From the NCBI RefSeq assembly GCF_017357225.1, contig NZ_CP071611.1:62001-126000 (forward strand): a stretch of 64,000 bases of DNA. Reading direction: 5' to 3'. A program made the translations under genes and the position numbers. The notes below the pieces were generated by a model. It did no database searches. It had not been told where the DNA came from and was given only the letters and a program-made list of their open reading frames with translations. Origin of the DNA: Rhizobium binae (GTDB lineage Bacteria > Pseudomonadota > Alphaproteobacteria > Rhizobiales > Rhizobiaceae). Shown in pieces: positions 36,306 through 46,105 of the stretch. Position 1 is the stretch's first letter. Every line of letters starts with the position of its first letter.

Positions 36306-36669
36306 GGTGATCCTCCGTCACAGGCAAGCAGGGCGTGTGCTTTGAAAATTTCCGAGATGGCGCCACCCTCCAAGCCGGCAGCGGCTGAAATCGACCACAT
36401 TCGCGCAGACAGGGCAAGAGATGCTGAAGAAAAAGACTTTCGTCCAATCGGATCGAATGAGCGGCTTGCCGGCAAACGCCGCCAGAAACCAGTAAATAAC
36501 TATTTAGATACAAAATATCTTTGTAATTTCATATATTTACATATATTGCCACGCACTTTCAGCCTCGATCCCGCCTTGACAGGAGACAAGTTTCGTTATC
36601 TGTTTTGCCCGACATGGAGGATGCCGGCGCCAGCCGGTGCTCAGGAAATCCCGGGAGGATATTGCAGCG
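36306..36669. other. Divergent regulatory gap with AT-rich segment
   Basis: A 364-base gap between divergent genes. The part 36490-36550 is unusually AT-rich for this GC-rich window. It includes the perfect inverted repeat TACAAA (36509-36514) / TTTGTA (36520-36525), a likely operator. No regulator gene lies next to it. Confidence 0.6.
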
Positions 36670-37680
36670 ATGTTGAGATTTGCCGTCGTCGGAATCGACC
36701 ATGGGCATACATTCGATCACGTGAAGGGATTGCTGGCCGCGGGTGGCGAGTTCGTCGGCTACTGCCCGCAGACTTCGGTGCCGGCATTGCGTGAGGCGTT
36801 CGAGAAGAACTATCCCGATGCGCCGCAGATCGATCGGGAAAAGCTGTTCGACGATCCGTCGATCGATGTCATCTGCATTGCCGCGATCCCGCGCGACCGC
36901 GCCGGGCTTGCCATCCGCGCGATGAAAGCCGGCAAGGACGTGATGACCGACAAGCCCGGTGTGACGACCTTCGCCCAGCTCGAGGAGGTCAAGCGCACCG
37001 TCGCCGAAACCGGCAAGATCTTTTCGATCTGCTTTTCCGAGCGCCATTGCGTGCGCTCCGCCGTCAAGGCCGGCAAGCTCGTCGCCGAAGGCGCGATCGG
37101 CAAGGTGATCCAGACGCTCGGCGTCGGCCCACACCGCCTGCAGCTGCCGACAAGGCCCGACTGGTTCTTCGATCCGGAAGCCTTCGGCGGCATCATCGTC
37201 GACATCGCCTCGCATCAGGTGGACCAATTCCTGTTCTATACCGGCTCGACATCGGGCGAGGTCATCGCCAGCTCGATCGGCAATTTCGGCATGCCCGACA
37301 AACCCGCTTTCCAGGATTTCGGCGAAGTGCTTCTGCGCTCCGACAAGGCGGCGGGTTACGTCCGGGTCGACTGGTTCACGCCGGAGGCGCTGCCGACCTG
37401 GGGCGACGGACGCCTAACCATCCTCGGCACCGAGGGCTATATTGAGCTGCGCAAATATATCGACATCGCCGGCCGGCCAGGCAAGGATCACCTCTTCCTC
37501 GTCAACGGCAAGGAAATGACCCATATCGATTGCAGCAGCGAGAAACTCGATTATTTCGATGCTTTCACCGCTGATGTCAGCAACCGCACGCAGACGGCAA
37601 TGACGCAGGACCACGTGTTCGAAGTCTGCCGCCTTTCGCTCGAAGCCCAGACGAAAGCCGCGCGCATCGGCGCTCGCTGA
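36670..37680 (+). CDS. Gfo/Idh/MocA-family oxidoreductase (first)
   Basis: A 336-residue NAD(P)-dependent oxidoreductase. The N-terminal Rossmann domain begins MLRFAVVGIDHGHTFDHVKG, without the usual GxGxxG. It carries the DKPGVTT motif in place of the usual EKP, and the C-terminal domain contains GGIIVDIASHQVDQFLFYTG (HxxD-type histidine). It probably acts on a sugar or inositol derivative. ATG 36670 was chosen; GGGAGG is 12 bases upstream, a rather long spacing. The second family member follows 10 bases later. Confidence 0.85.
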   Translation: MLRFAVVGIDHGHTFDHVKGLLAAGGEFVGYCPQTSVPALREAFEKNYPDAPQIDREKLFDDPSIDVICIAAIPRDRAGLAIRAMKAGKDVMTDKPGVTTFAQLEEVKRTVAETGKIFSICFSERHCVRSAVKAGKLVAEGAIGKVIQTLGVGPHRLQLPTRPDWFFDPEAFGGIIVDIASHQVDQFLFYTGSTSGEVIASSIGNFGMPDKPAFQDFGEVLLRSDKAAGYVRVDWFTPEALPTWGDGRLTILGTEGYIELRKYIDIAGRPGKDHLFLVNGKEMTHIDCSSEKLDYFDAFTADVSNRTQTAMTQDHVFEVCRLSLEAQTKAARIGAR

Positions 37681-37690
37681 GGAGGAAAAC

Positions 37691-38764
37691 ATGACCAGGA
37701 AATTGCGCGTCGGCGTCATCGGCGCAGGCATTGCCGCGCGGCATCTGACCGGCTTCGGCTGGAACAAGGATCTTTTCGACGTTCCCGTTCTATGCTCGCT
37801 CGATGAGGATCGTGGCAAAGCGCTATGCGAAGAGTTCGGCATCGGTGAATATACGCAGGATGCGGATTCGCTGTTTGCCCGCGACGATCTCGACATCATC
37901 GATATTTCAACGCCGCCGAGCTCGCATTTCGAGCTTTGCCGCAAGGGCATCGAATCGGGCAAGCACGTGATCTGCGAGAAGCCGCTCTTCGGCTCAATCG
38001 CCGAGGTCGACGAGATGGAGCGCATCCTCGCCCGTTTCCCCGGCAGGAAGCTGATGCCGATCTTCCAGTATCGCTACGGCTCCGGCCTGCAGAAACTGAA
38101 GCTGTTGATCGAGCGCGGCCTCGCCGGCAAACCATTCCTGACGACGATCGAGACCCATTGGTGGCGCGGCCCGGACTATTATGCCGTCCCGTGGCGCGGC
38201 AAATGGGCGACCGAGCTCGGCGGCGGTCTTCTCGGCCACGCGATCCACGCCCACGACATGCTGAATTACGTGCATGGCCCCTGTGCCGAGGTATTTTCCT
38301 ATGGGGCGACGCTGGTCAACCCGATCGAGGTCGAGGATACGGCGGCGCTTTCAGTGAAGATGCAGAACGGCTCGCTGGCGACGCTGTCGATGACACTTGG
38401 CTCCCGCAAGGAGATTTCGCGGCTGCGTTTCTGCTTCAGCGATCTCGTCGCTGAAAGCATACTCGAACCCTACACGATGGGCCGCGACCCCTGGGTCTTC
38501 ACGGCGGGAACGGAGGAACACCAGGCGCGGATCGACGAGGCGCTGGCCGCCTACGTGCCGGGCGAGGACGGCTATACCCGCCAGTTCGAGCTCTTCCACA
38601 AGGCGATCATCGAGGGCAAGGACCCGCCGGTGACGCTGCAGGATGCCCGCAACTCACTGGAACTGGTGACAGCTGCCTATTTCTCGCAGCGCACCGGCAA
38701 GCCGACACCGATGCCGATTGCCGCCGATCATCCGCTCTACCGCTCCTGGCTTCCTCAAGAATAG
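37691..38764 (+). CDS. Gfo/Idh/MocA-family oxidoreductase (second)
   Basis: A 357-residue NAD(P)-dependent oxidoreductase. The Rossmann motif is RVGVIGAGIAARHLTG (about 6-21), followed by VICEKPLFG (EKP motif). The C-terminal domain contains ELGGGLLGHAIHAHDMLNYV. It has a very good AGGAGG site and lies 10 bases after its homologue, so the two are an operon. The two are distinct in sequence and may act in successive steps of one pathway. Confidence 0.9.
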   Translation: MTRKLRVGVIGAGIAARHLTGFGWNKDLFDVPVLCSLDEDRGKALCEEFGIGEYTQDADSLFARDDLDIIDISTPPSSHFELCRKGIESGKHVICEKPLFGSIAEVDEMERILARFPGRKLMPIFQYRYGSGLQKLKLLIERGLAGKPFLTTIETHWWRGPDYYAVPWRGKWATELGGGLLGHAIHAHDMLNYVHGPCAEVFSYGATLVNPIEVEDTAALSVKMQNGSLATLSMTLGSRKEISRLRFCFSDLVAESILEPYTMGRDPWVFTAGTEEHQARIDEALAAYVPGEDGYTRQFELFHKAIIEGKDPPVTLQDARNSLELVTAAYFSQRTGKPTPMPIAADHPLYRSWLPQE

Positions 38765-38854
38765 CGCGTGGCTGCCGGGCTCTGCGAGACGACGGTAGGC
38801 CTGATAGGGCGAAGCTTCGAACGTCGGATCATTCCGACGAGGTCTTCGGCACAA

Positions 38855-39364
38855 TCAACGAGAGGATGTCGGGCGGCGCCCGGCATCCACCTTGAACCGT
38901 TTCTTGATCCGATCGACAGGTGTTCCGTCCAGAAGCGGAACCTGGACAAGCCTGTCATAGAGCTCGAAACCCATCTTCGCGTAATAGGCAAGACCGCCGA
39001 CATTGTCGGCACGAATGGTCGCATCGATGAATTCGAGCTCGAGCTCTTCGGCGGCCGCCTGCGTCGCTGCAAAAACGGCGCTGCCGACGCCGGAAATCTT
39101 CGGGCTCATGCGGGCAAATGTTGCGATGTCGGCATGACCTTTCGGCGGATCGCCATACAAGCTCAGCGACTGAAAGCCAGCAAGCGACCGATCATGCGCG
39201 GCCACGTGGCAGACAAGGGCAAACTCGCCATCGATGAACCAATCTGCGAATTCAGCGGCCGTCAGCGGTGTCTCGAGCGCGGTCGTTCCACCGGCCACAA
39301 TGATTTCATTCAGGAGACTGCACAGTTGCTCCGCGTCGGCAGCTACCGCTCTTCGAATATGCAT
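38855..39364 (-). CDS. GNAT-family N-acetyltransferase
   Basis: A 169-residue acetyltransferase of the phosphinothricin/aminoglycoside-like GNAT group. The N-terminal segment is MHIRRAVAADAEQLCSLLNE and the late motif is DATIRADNVGGLAYYAKMGF, as in Pat-type GNATs. The acetyl-CoA loop reads SGVGSAVFAATQAAAEE, a departure from the usual RxxGxG. ATG 39364 was chosen over 39421. Substrate unknown. Confidence 0.78.
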   Translation of the reverse strand: MHIRRAVAADAEQLCSLLNEIIVAGGTTALETPLTAAEFADWFIDGEFALVCHVAAHDRSLAGFQSLSLYGDPPKGHADIATFARMSPKISGVGSAVFAATQAAAEELELEFIDATIRADNVGGLAYYAKMGFELYDRLVQVPLLDGTPVDRIKKRFKVDAGRRPTSSR

Positions 39365-39518
39365 GACTTTGGTGGCCCCGTCTTTCGACGACGACCTAGT
39401 GGCGAAACCAAGAGAGCGCAAGCGACCACCGGTTTGCGACCTCCGACAATCCCGCTCATCCTTAAAATTTGAAGCCGCCGCCGAAATCCGTTCTCATCCG
39501 CAAACGAAAGAAGCACCC

Positions 39519-39914
39519 ATGCTGAAATCCTTCGAACATGTCGGCATGACGGTCAGCGACATGGACCGCACGATCGATTTTTACTGCGGGCTGCTCGGCC
39601 TGCGCCTGCATCTGCGAAAGACGATGGCCGACGGCTCTCGGATCGCCTTTCTCGATGCCGGCGGCGGCATGCTGGAAATCGTCGCGCCGGCCGGTGGTGC
39701 AGCAAGGGCAGTTGACGTTCCCGAGGGCACGGCAGGGCTACGGCATCTCACCTTCCTGTTCGAAAGTGTCGATGAGACATTCGCCCGGCTGGAACAGGCC
39801 GGCGTCCAGGTCAAGGAGCGACCGCGGCTGGCTGTCAATGCCGAAGTTCTGCATAAGGTTGCCTTTCTCCGCGACCCCGATGGCATTCAGATCGAACTCG
39901 CAGAGAAACCGTAA
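39519..39914 (+). CDS. VOC-family (lactoylglutathione-lyase-like) protein
   Basis: A 131-residue vicinal-oxygen-chelate protein. It begins MLKSFEHVGMTVSDMDRTID, with the first metal-ligand histidine, and ends AFLRDPDGIQIELAEKP, with the terminal glutamate ligand. It has a single module and probably dimerises. ATG 39519 begins the family N-terminus. A hairpin follows at 40022-40053. Confidence 0.82.
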   Translation: MLKSFEHVGMTVSDMDRTIDFYCGLLGLRLHLRKTMADGSRIAFLDAGGGMLEIVAPAGGAARAVDVPEGTAGLRHLTFLFESVDETFARLEQAGVQVKERPRLAVNAEVLHKVAFLRDPDGIQIELAEKP

Positions 39915-40021
39915 GCCGTCAGTGGCCGCCCGGCCTGCCGATCGCCTCGGTTCGTGCGACCAGCCCGTTCAGAAGAAGGGCGACGAATGCGCTGCGCGTC
40001 TGAAAACGTGCGCAAAGGACG

Positions 40022-40053
40022 CTGCATCGATTCCGTTTTAAGGAACGATGCAG
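40022..40053. terminator. Strong hairpin between convergent genes
   Basis: CTGCATCG-a-TTCC (40022-40034) pairs with GGAACGATGCAG (40042-40053), with one bulged base and an A/T-rich loop. It lies between the convergent VOC and allophanate hydrolase genes, so it may end transcription from both sides. There is no T-run. Confidence 0.55.
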
Positions 40054-40091
40054 AAGCCGCGCAAACAACGCCATCATTCTTCTGAGCATGC

Positions 40092-41897
40092 TCAACCGGC
40101 CAATTTGCCGCGAATATACGTTCGCCAGCCGCCGAGTGACGTGATGTCCTCGGCGCCGCTCACCGCATGAGCCTCGCAGAGAAAACCGGAAACGCTCGTA
40201 CCGTCGTCGAGCGCCACTTTTCCAATACCGAGCGGAGCCGGGATCTTTTGGACGAAACGCCCGAAAGCATCGGCAGGCATGGCCCAGACCTCAACCTCCA
40301 GACCGGAGCCCCGATAGTCAGTTTCGCGGATGAGACCCGGCTTCGGCGGCACCGTGCCCGGCAGCACGAAGAGACGATAGTCGCCGGTCGTGCGGCAGGT
40401 CTTGACCAGCCGCGCGCCGGTGTCGGTCAGCTCGTGATTGAGCGGCATGCCGGTCAGGTGCGCACCAACCACGACAATCTCGACGAAGCCGTCATCAGCA
40501 GCCGCAACGCGGCTCGCGTCAGGGATCGCCGCTTGCCGGTCGATGCCCATGCCTGATGTCGCAGCCCGGTGCAGCGCATCGGCAAGTGGCGCCAGAGCAT
40601 CGTCCGTGAAAGCGGGCGCGATCACGGTAATGCCGCCGGGCAGACCGCCCTCCGCGAAGCCTGCCGGAACGGCGATCGCCGCGCAATCAAGCAAGTTGAC
40701 AAAATTGGTATAGCGCCCGAGACGGCCGTTCAGCACGACGGGATCGGCGAGCATATCGACGACCGTGTAGGTGGTCGGTGCAGTCGGCAGCAGAAGCACG
40801 TCGACCTTTCCCCATTCGGCTTCAGTCTTCCGGCGCAGTTCTTCCAGCCGATATCGGCCATTGAAGGCGTCGACCGCGGTGCGGCTCCTGGCGCCTTCGA
40901 TGATCCCCCGTACCGTCGGGTCGAAATCGGCTGCGTTCGTGGCAAGGAAGGGCTCGACCGCCGCCAGGCGTTCGGCGACCCATGGCCCATCATAGAGGAG
41001 GGCGGCGGCCTCGCGGAAGGGTGTGTAATCGAAGGGGACAATGGTCGCGCCCAGTGTTCTCGCCCGCTCGATCGACTGGTCGTAGAGTGCCTCTACCCCC
41101 TTGTCGCCGAAGAATTCCCGCTCCCCGCCGGTCAGGACGCCGATCCGCAACCCCGACACCGGCAGCTTCGCCGGCTCGGCTCGACGCGAGAAAGGATCGG
41201 CAGCGTCAAATCCCTCCGCGACCTTGCGGATCGCGACGCCGTCGCCGACGGTCGGGGCGAAGATCGTGATGCAGTCGAGGCTCCTGCAGGCCGGAATAGT
41301 GCCGGTATTCGGGAGAAGCCCCGGCGTCGGCTTGATGCCCACCAGATTGTTGAAAGCGGCCGGCACACGGCCGGAGCCCGCCGTATCTGTGCCGAGCGCG
41401 AAGGCGGCGAGGCCGGAGGCAACCGTAACCGCTGAGCCCGAGCTCGAGCCGCCGGATATATAGGCCGCATCGAAGACCGAACGTGGCGCCCCATAGGGCG
41501 AGCGCGTGCCATTGAGGCCGGTGGCGAACTGGTCGAGATTGGTCTTGCCTATGATGATGGCGCCGGCTGCTTTCAACCTTGCAACGACCGTGGAATCGAC
41601 GTCTGGCCGATACTCATAGGCTGGGCAGGCGGCGGTCGTCGGCAGACCGGCGGCATCGATATTGTCCTTTACCGCGAAAGGCACGCCCCAAAGGGGCAGG
41701 CTGTTTGCTTCAGGCGCGCGCACCATCAGAGCTTTGGCGGCAGAGCGTAACTCTTCATCCGGCACCACGGTAATGAATATTGCCGGATCTTTCGAAGCGG
41801 CACGGCGGGCAATCACCTCTTCGATGATGTCGAGCGGCGTCAGGCCGGATTGATAGGCCGCGCGGAGGCTTGAGAGATCGAGAATGGTCGGCAGCAT
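40092..41897 (-). CDS. atzF: Allophanate hydrolase (AtzF type)
   Basis: A 601-residue amidase-signature enzyme that splits allophanate into CO2 and ammonia. The Ser-cisSer-Lys triad motifs are visible: PFAVKDNID (Lys, about 74), AYISGGSSSGSA (about 146-157) and GTDTAGSGRVPAAF. The C-terminal allophanate-hydrolase domain is at about 470-601 (LTDTGARLVKTC and FLCEAHAVSGAEDIT). It is the last gene of the operon, 3 bases after the carboxylase. It would complete guanidine (or urea) breakdown. Confidence 0.93.
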   Translation of the reverse strand: MLPTILDLSSLRAAYQSGLTPLDIIEEVIARRAASKDPAIFITVVPDEELRSAAKALMVRAPEANSLPLWGVPFAVKDNIDAAGLPTTAACPAYEYRPDVDSTVVARLKAAGAIIIGKTNLDQFATGLNGTRSPYGAPRSVFDAAYISGGSSSGSAVTVASGLAAFALGTDTAGSGRVPAAFNNLVGIKPTPGLLPNTGTIPACRSLDCITIFAPTVGDGVAIRKVAEGFDAADPFSRRAEPAKLPVSGLRIGVLTGGEREFFGDKGVEALYDQSIERARTLGATIVPFDYTPFREAAALLYDGPWVAERLAAVEPFLATNAADFDPTVRGIIEGARSRTAVDAFNGRYRLEELRRKTEAEWGKVDVLLLPTAPTTYTVVDMLADPVVLNGRLGRYTNFVNLLDCAAIAVPAGFAEGGLPGGITVIAPAFTDDALAPLADALHRAATSGMGIDRQAAIPDASRVAAADDGFVEIVVVGAHLTGMPLNHELTDTGARLVKTCRTTGDYRLFVLPGTVPPKPGLIRETDYRGSGLEVEVWAMPADAFGRFVQKIPAPLGIGKVALDDGTSVSGFLCEAHAVSGAEDITSLGGWRTYIRGKLAG

Positions 41898-41900
41898 GGG

Positions 41901-44900
41901 TCAGCACTCCTCCAGAACAACAATGATGTCGCCCGCTTTGACGTTTCGTCCCGGCCCGGCGCGCAGGTCGCGGACGCGGCCTGCCGCATGGGCGGTGACA
42001 TTGATTTCCATCTTCATCGATTCGATGATGGCGAGTGTATCGCCAGCCGCAACCGGCGCGCCCGGCTCGACCAGCAATTTCCATATGTTGCCGGGTACGG
42101 CGCTGGCGACCCCGAAGCAGCCGTCGGGAATATCCCCGTCCGGGCTTTCGCCCGTGCCTTCGTCGGTGACAAAGCTGTCGAGCCCGGCGTCCTTCCAGCG
42201 CTGGCGTTCAGCATCGAAGGCGGCTTGCTGTGTTGCCTTGAAGCGGCCAATCGACGCCGCGTTCGCCTGCAATTCCCTCTCGTAGGCGGCATAGGAGAAT
42301 TCCGTCTCCTCGATCCGAACGGGATAGCCTCCGTGCGGGAAGGCGGCGCGCGCCTCCGTCAGCTCCTGATTGCTCACCGGGAAGAAACGGATCTGGTCGA
42401 AGAAGTTCAGCAGCCAGGGCTTGCCCCTCGCAAAGGCCGGCGTTTCCCGCCACGTGTTCCAGACCTGGATGGTACGGCCGAAGAGCTGATAGCCGCCCGG
42501 TCCTTCCATGCCGTAGATGCACATATAGGCCCCGCCGATACCGACCGCGTTTTCCGGCGTCCAGGTGCGGGCGGGATTGTATTTTGTCGTGACGAGACGA
42601 TGGCGCGGGTCAATCGGGGTCGCAACCGGAGCGCCGAGATAGACATCGCCGAGGCCCAGGACGAAGTAGCTCGCGTCGAAGACGATATTTCGGACGGCTT
42701 GCTGGTCGGGAAGACCGTTGATGCGCCGAATGAACTCGATGTTATCAGGGCACCATGGCGCATTTGGGCGGACGAGTTCCTGATACTTGCGCATGGCAAG
42801 CTCCGCATCCGGATCGTTCCACGACAGCGGCAGGTGCACGATACGGCTCGGCACCTTGACCTCCTGTGCTGCCGGCAGCGTGGTCTCGATCTCGCAGAGC
42901 AGCCCGAGCAGGCGCCGACGCGTCAGCTGCGTGCCATCATAATGGATCTGCAGCGAGCGGATGCCTGGCGTCAGATCGACGATACCGGGCAGGCGGGCCT
43001 CGACGACAGCCTGCATCAGCAGATGAGCCCGCAGCCGGAGCGCGATGTCGAGTGTCATCGGCCCATATTCGACGAGCAGATTGTCGTCGCCCTGGCGGCG
43101 ATAGACGACCGGAACCGGACCTTCCTCGCTGACGCCGACGATTGGCGAACCCGTCGCTTCCGTGGGCCGTCGCACCGCCGGGCCGGCGATCGGATCTGTC
43201 GGCCGGGCCACGGCGTGAAAACGGATACGGTCGCCCGGCTTGAACTGCCCCATCTTCCATTGCTCGTCACGCGCGATCACCGCCGGGCAGACGAAACCGC
43301 CGAGGCTCGGACCGTCAGGCCCGAGAATGATCGGCATATCGCCGGTGAAATCGATCGCTCCGATCGCATAGGCGTTGTCGTGCAGGTTGGACGGGTGAAG
43401 CCCTGCCTCGCCACCGTCACGGCGTGCCCAAAGCGGGGCGGGGCCGATAAGGCGCACCCCGGTGCGGGCGCTGTTGAAATGCACTTCGTACGTTGCGGAG
43501 AACAGTGTCTCGATATCTCCATTCTGAAAGAAATCCGGGGCGCCATGCGGACCGTAGACGACGCCGACATCCCATTCTCGGGACAAGGTCGCCGGCTCGG
43601 CGGCGGGCTTGGCCGGTTCCACCGGGGCATGCCGGGCGAAATGCAGCACATGCCCGGTCTTGAGTGTGCCGGTGGCGTTGCCGCCAAACTGGCCAAGGCC
43701 GAAAGTCGCCCGCGAGCCAAGCACGACAGGCGCGGCAAAACCGCCTGCAACGGCGAGATAGGCGCGCTGTCCAGGCCCTTCGATCGTACCGACCGACAAC
43801 ACCTGGCCCGCCCGGATCAAGACCGGCTCGTCGTGGGGAAGCCTGATCCCATCGCATGTCATCGCCATCCGCGCGCCGGCGAGGGCGATCGTCTGATCGG
43901 CATAAAATCGCAGGGTCGGACCGGAAACCGTCAGTTCCAGTGCGGCCGTCTCGTCGGCATTGCCGACTAGGCGGTTGGCATGGCAGAAGGAGCGCTCGTC
44001 CATCGGCCCGCTCGGCGGCACGCCGACGTGCCAAAGGCCGAGCCGGCCCGGCAGTTCCTGAATGCTCGACTGCGCCCCGGGTGCGATAACCTCGATGATA
44101 TCGGGAACGAAGGCGAAGTCGCGCAGCGCCGTCGTGGCCACCTTGCCGCCGGCAAGCATTTCGGAATTGGCAATCGCCCGGAGATAATCAAGATTGGTCT
44201 CGATGCCTGATATCGCCGTCGCAGCAAGTGCTGCCTTCAGCTTCTCGATCACGCCAGGCCGATCGTCGGCCGCCACGATCAGCTTGGCAAGCATTGGGTC
44301 ATAGAAGGGGGTCACCTCGGTTCCGGTCTCGATCCAACCGTCGATGCGGGCATCCTCGGAAAAGACGACCTCGGTAAGCAGTCCGGCGCTCGGGCGGAAA
44401 TCGGCATGCGGCATCTCTGCATAGATGCGCATTTCGATCGCCGCACCCTTCGGGGTCAGCGCTCCAGCGCCCGAGAGCACGTCCTCGCCCGCCGCCTGCC
44501 GGATCATCCATTCGACGAGATCGATACCGAAGACGGCTTCGGTGACGGGGTGCTCGACCTGGAGGCGGGTATTGACTTCAAGGAAATAGAATTCCTCCCG
44601 GAGCGGATCGTAGATGAATTCGACCGTGCCGGCCGATTCATAAGAGACCGAGCTTCCCAGATCCACCGCCGCCTTGTGCAGCCGCGCGCGTGTTTCCGCG
44701 GACAGGCCGGGGGCAGGCGTTTCCTCGACAACTTTCTGGTTTCTCCTTTGCAGCGAGCAGTCGCGCTCTCCGAGCGCGATCACTCTGCCCTGGCCGTCGC
44801 CGAAGATCTGCACCTCGACATGGCGTGCTTCGGCAACGAAACGCTCGATATAGACACGCGCGTCGCCGAAGCTGGCCCGCGCCGTCCGCTGCACGCTTTC

Positions 44901-45440
44901 GAAAGAGGTCTTGAGACCGGTCGCGTCGGCACAGAGCTGCATGCCGATACCGCCGCCGCCGGCCGTGCTTTTCAGCATGACGGGATAACCGACGGTCTCG
45001 GCGGCCAGGAGCGCATCTTCGACACTGCGCAGCAGATCGGTGCCGGGCAGCAGCGGCACGCCGCTCGCTTTTGCCAATTCACGCGCCGTGTGCTTCAGGC
45101 CGAAAGCCGACAGATGCTCCGGTCGCGGACCGATGAAGGCGATGCCTTCTGCGGCGAGCCGCTCTGCAAAGCCGATATTTTCCGAGAGGAAGCCATAGCC
45201 GGGGTGCACGGCCTCTGCACCCGTCGCTTTGCATGCGGCGATGACGGCATCGACGTTCAGATAGCTTCCGGCCGCGGACGCCGGTCCAAGGCGCACGGCT
45301 TCGTCGGCGAGCAGCGCCGGCTTCGAGAAGCGATCGGCATCGGAATAGACGGCAACCGAGGCAATACCCATCTTCTTCAATGTCCGGATAATACGGATGG
45401 CGATTTCGCCGCGATTGGCGATGAGAACCTTGGCGAACAT
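41901..45440 (-). CDS. Biotin-dependent guanidine (or urea) carboxylase
   Basis: A 1179-residue single-chain biotin enzyme. Domains in order: biotin carboxylase (1-450; LIANRGEIAIRIIRTLKKMG and the ATP-grasp KSTAGGGGIGM), carboxyltransferase AHS2 then AHS1 (about 470-1050), and biotin carrier (1110-1179, biotinyl lysine in ESMKM). Such proteins are routinely called urea carboxylase (uca). The guanidine-I riboswitch upstream and the adjacent DUF1989 pair instead indicate guanidine carboxylase, which makes carboxyguanidine. I cannot identify the carboxyltransferase residue that separates the two activities, so the substrate call rests on context. Confidence 0.9.
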   Translation of the reverse strand: MFAKVLIANRGEIAIRIIRTLKKMGIASVAVYSDADRFSKPALLADEAVRLGPASAAGSYLNVDAVIAACKATGAEAVHPGYGFLSENIGFAERLAAEGIAFIGPRPEHLSAFGLKHTARELAKASGVPLLPGTDLLRSVEDALLAAETVGYPVMLKSTAGGGGIGMQLCADATGLKTSFESVQRTARASFGDARVYIERFVAEARHVEVQIFGDGQGRVIALGERDCSLQRRNQKVVEETPAPGLSAETRARLHKAAVDLGSSVSYESAGTVEFIYDPLREEFYFLEVNTRLQVEHPVTEAVFGIDLVEWMIRQAAGEDVLSGAGALTPKGAAIEMRIYAEMPHADFRPSAGLLTEVVFSEDARIDGWIETGTEVTPFYDPMLAKLIVAADDRPGVIEKLKAALAATAISGIETNLDYLRAIANSEMLAGGKVATTALRDFAFVPDIIEVIAPGAQSSIQELPGRLGLWHVGVPPSGPMDERSFCHANRLVGNADETAALELTVSGPTLRFYADQTIALAGARMAMTCDGIRLPHDEPVLIRAGQVLSVGTIEGPGQRAYLAVAGGFAAPVVLGSRATFGLGQFGGNATGTLKTGHVLHFARHAPVEPAKPAAEPATLSREWDVGVVYGPHGAPDFFQNGDIETLFSATYEVHFNSARTGVRLIGPAPLWARRDGGEAGLHPSNLHDNAYAIGAIDFTGDMPIILGPDGPSLGGFVCPAVIARDEQWKMGQFKPGDRIRFHAVARPTDPIAGPAVRRPTEATGSPIVGVSEEGPVPVVYRRQGDDNLLVEYGPMTLDIALRLRAHLLMQAVVEARLPGIVDLTPGIRSLQIHYDGTQLTRRRLLGLLCEIETTLPAAQEVKVPSRIVHLPLSWNDPDAELAMRKYQELVRPNAPWCPDNIEFIRRINGLPDQQAVRNIVFDASYFVLGLGDVYLGAPVATPIDPRHRLVTTKYNPARTWTPENAVGIGGAYMCIYGMEGPGGYQLFGRTIQVWNTWRETPAFARGKPWLLNFFDQIRFFPVSNQELTEARAAFPHGGYPVRIEETEFSYAAYERELQANAASIGRFKATQQAAFDAERQRWKDAGLDSFVTDEGTGESPDGDIPDGCFGVASAVPGNIWKLLVEPGAPVAAGDTLAIIESMKMEINVTAHAAGRVRDLRAGPGRNVKAGDIIVVLEEC

Positions 45441-45443
45441 CGA

Positions 45444-46100
45444 TCAGTCCTCGCCGTCCCAGACCAGCACGCGGACCGGTGTCGGATCGAAGCCGTTGCA
45501 GGGATTGTTGATCTGCGGGCAGTTGGAGATGACGCAGAGCACGTCCATTTCAGCTACCAGCTCGACATAGTCGCCGGGCGCGGAAATACCGTCGACGATG
45601 GTCATCTCGCCATTCGGCTTGATCGGGACATTCATGAAGAAGTTGATGTTCGGCACGATATCGCGCTTGCTCATGCCGTGTTTGCTGACCTCGAGCACGA
45701 AATTGTCGCGGCAGGCATGCAGGTATTTGGTGCCGTGGCCGAAGCGCACCGTGTTGCTTTCGCACGAGCAGGCTCCGGCGGAGGTATCGTGCCGGCCGCA
45801 GCTGTCGGCCGTCATGACAAGCATGACATTGCCCTCGTTCGAGATGATCTGCGTGCCGACGCCGATATAGGCTCCGCCCTGCGCCCGCATCGTGTCCTGG
45901 TTGGAATAGCGTTCGGCAAAGTCATCGGCGCGATAAAACAGCGTGTCGATCGCCTGCTGGCCGTAGCTGTCTTCGATGCGGATCGTCTGCCCCTTGCGCA
46001 CGATGCCGGACCACGGCGCTTCGGCCGGGATGAAATGATCCTGCACGGCGGTTTCGAGGCTGCGCGATGCGGCAGTGTTGATGAAATCGGTCATCGTCAT
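45444..46100 (-). CDS. DUF1989 protein, UAAP1-like carboxyguanidine deiminase subunit
   Basis: A 218-residue DUF1989 protein (urea carboxylase-associated protein 1). The cysteine-rich segment SCGRHDTSAGACSCESN (about 87-103) is characteristic. Homologues pair with a second DUF1989 protein to form CgdAB, which converts carboxyguanidine to allophanate. It lies 5 bases after UAAP2 and 3 bases before the carboxylase. The role is from family and riboswitch context. Confidence 0.85.
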   Translation of the reverse strand: MTMTDFINTAASRSLETAVQDHFIPAEAPWSGIVRKGQTIRIEDSYGQQAIDTLFYRADDFAERYSNQDTMRAQGGAYIGVGTQIISNEGNVMLVMTADSCGRHDTSAGACSCESNTVRFGHGTKYLHACRDNFVLEVSKHGMSKRDIVPNINFFMNVPIKPNGEMTIVDGISAPGDYVELVAEMDVLCVISNCPQINNPCNGFDPTPVRVLVWDGED

Positions 46101-46105
46101 CTCCC

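Noticed and set aside
41988..43970. A 660-codon plus-strand open frame opposite the carboxylase gene
   Set aside because: Antisense to a well-supported biotin enzyme, with arginine- and aspartate-rich composition typical of shadow frames.
41901..45440. Plain urea carboxylase annotation
   Set aside because: The guanidine-I aptamer and the DUF1989 pair point to guanidine. Kept as the alternative in the feature text because the substrate-defining residue could not be read.
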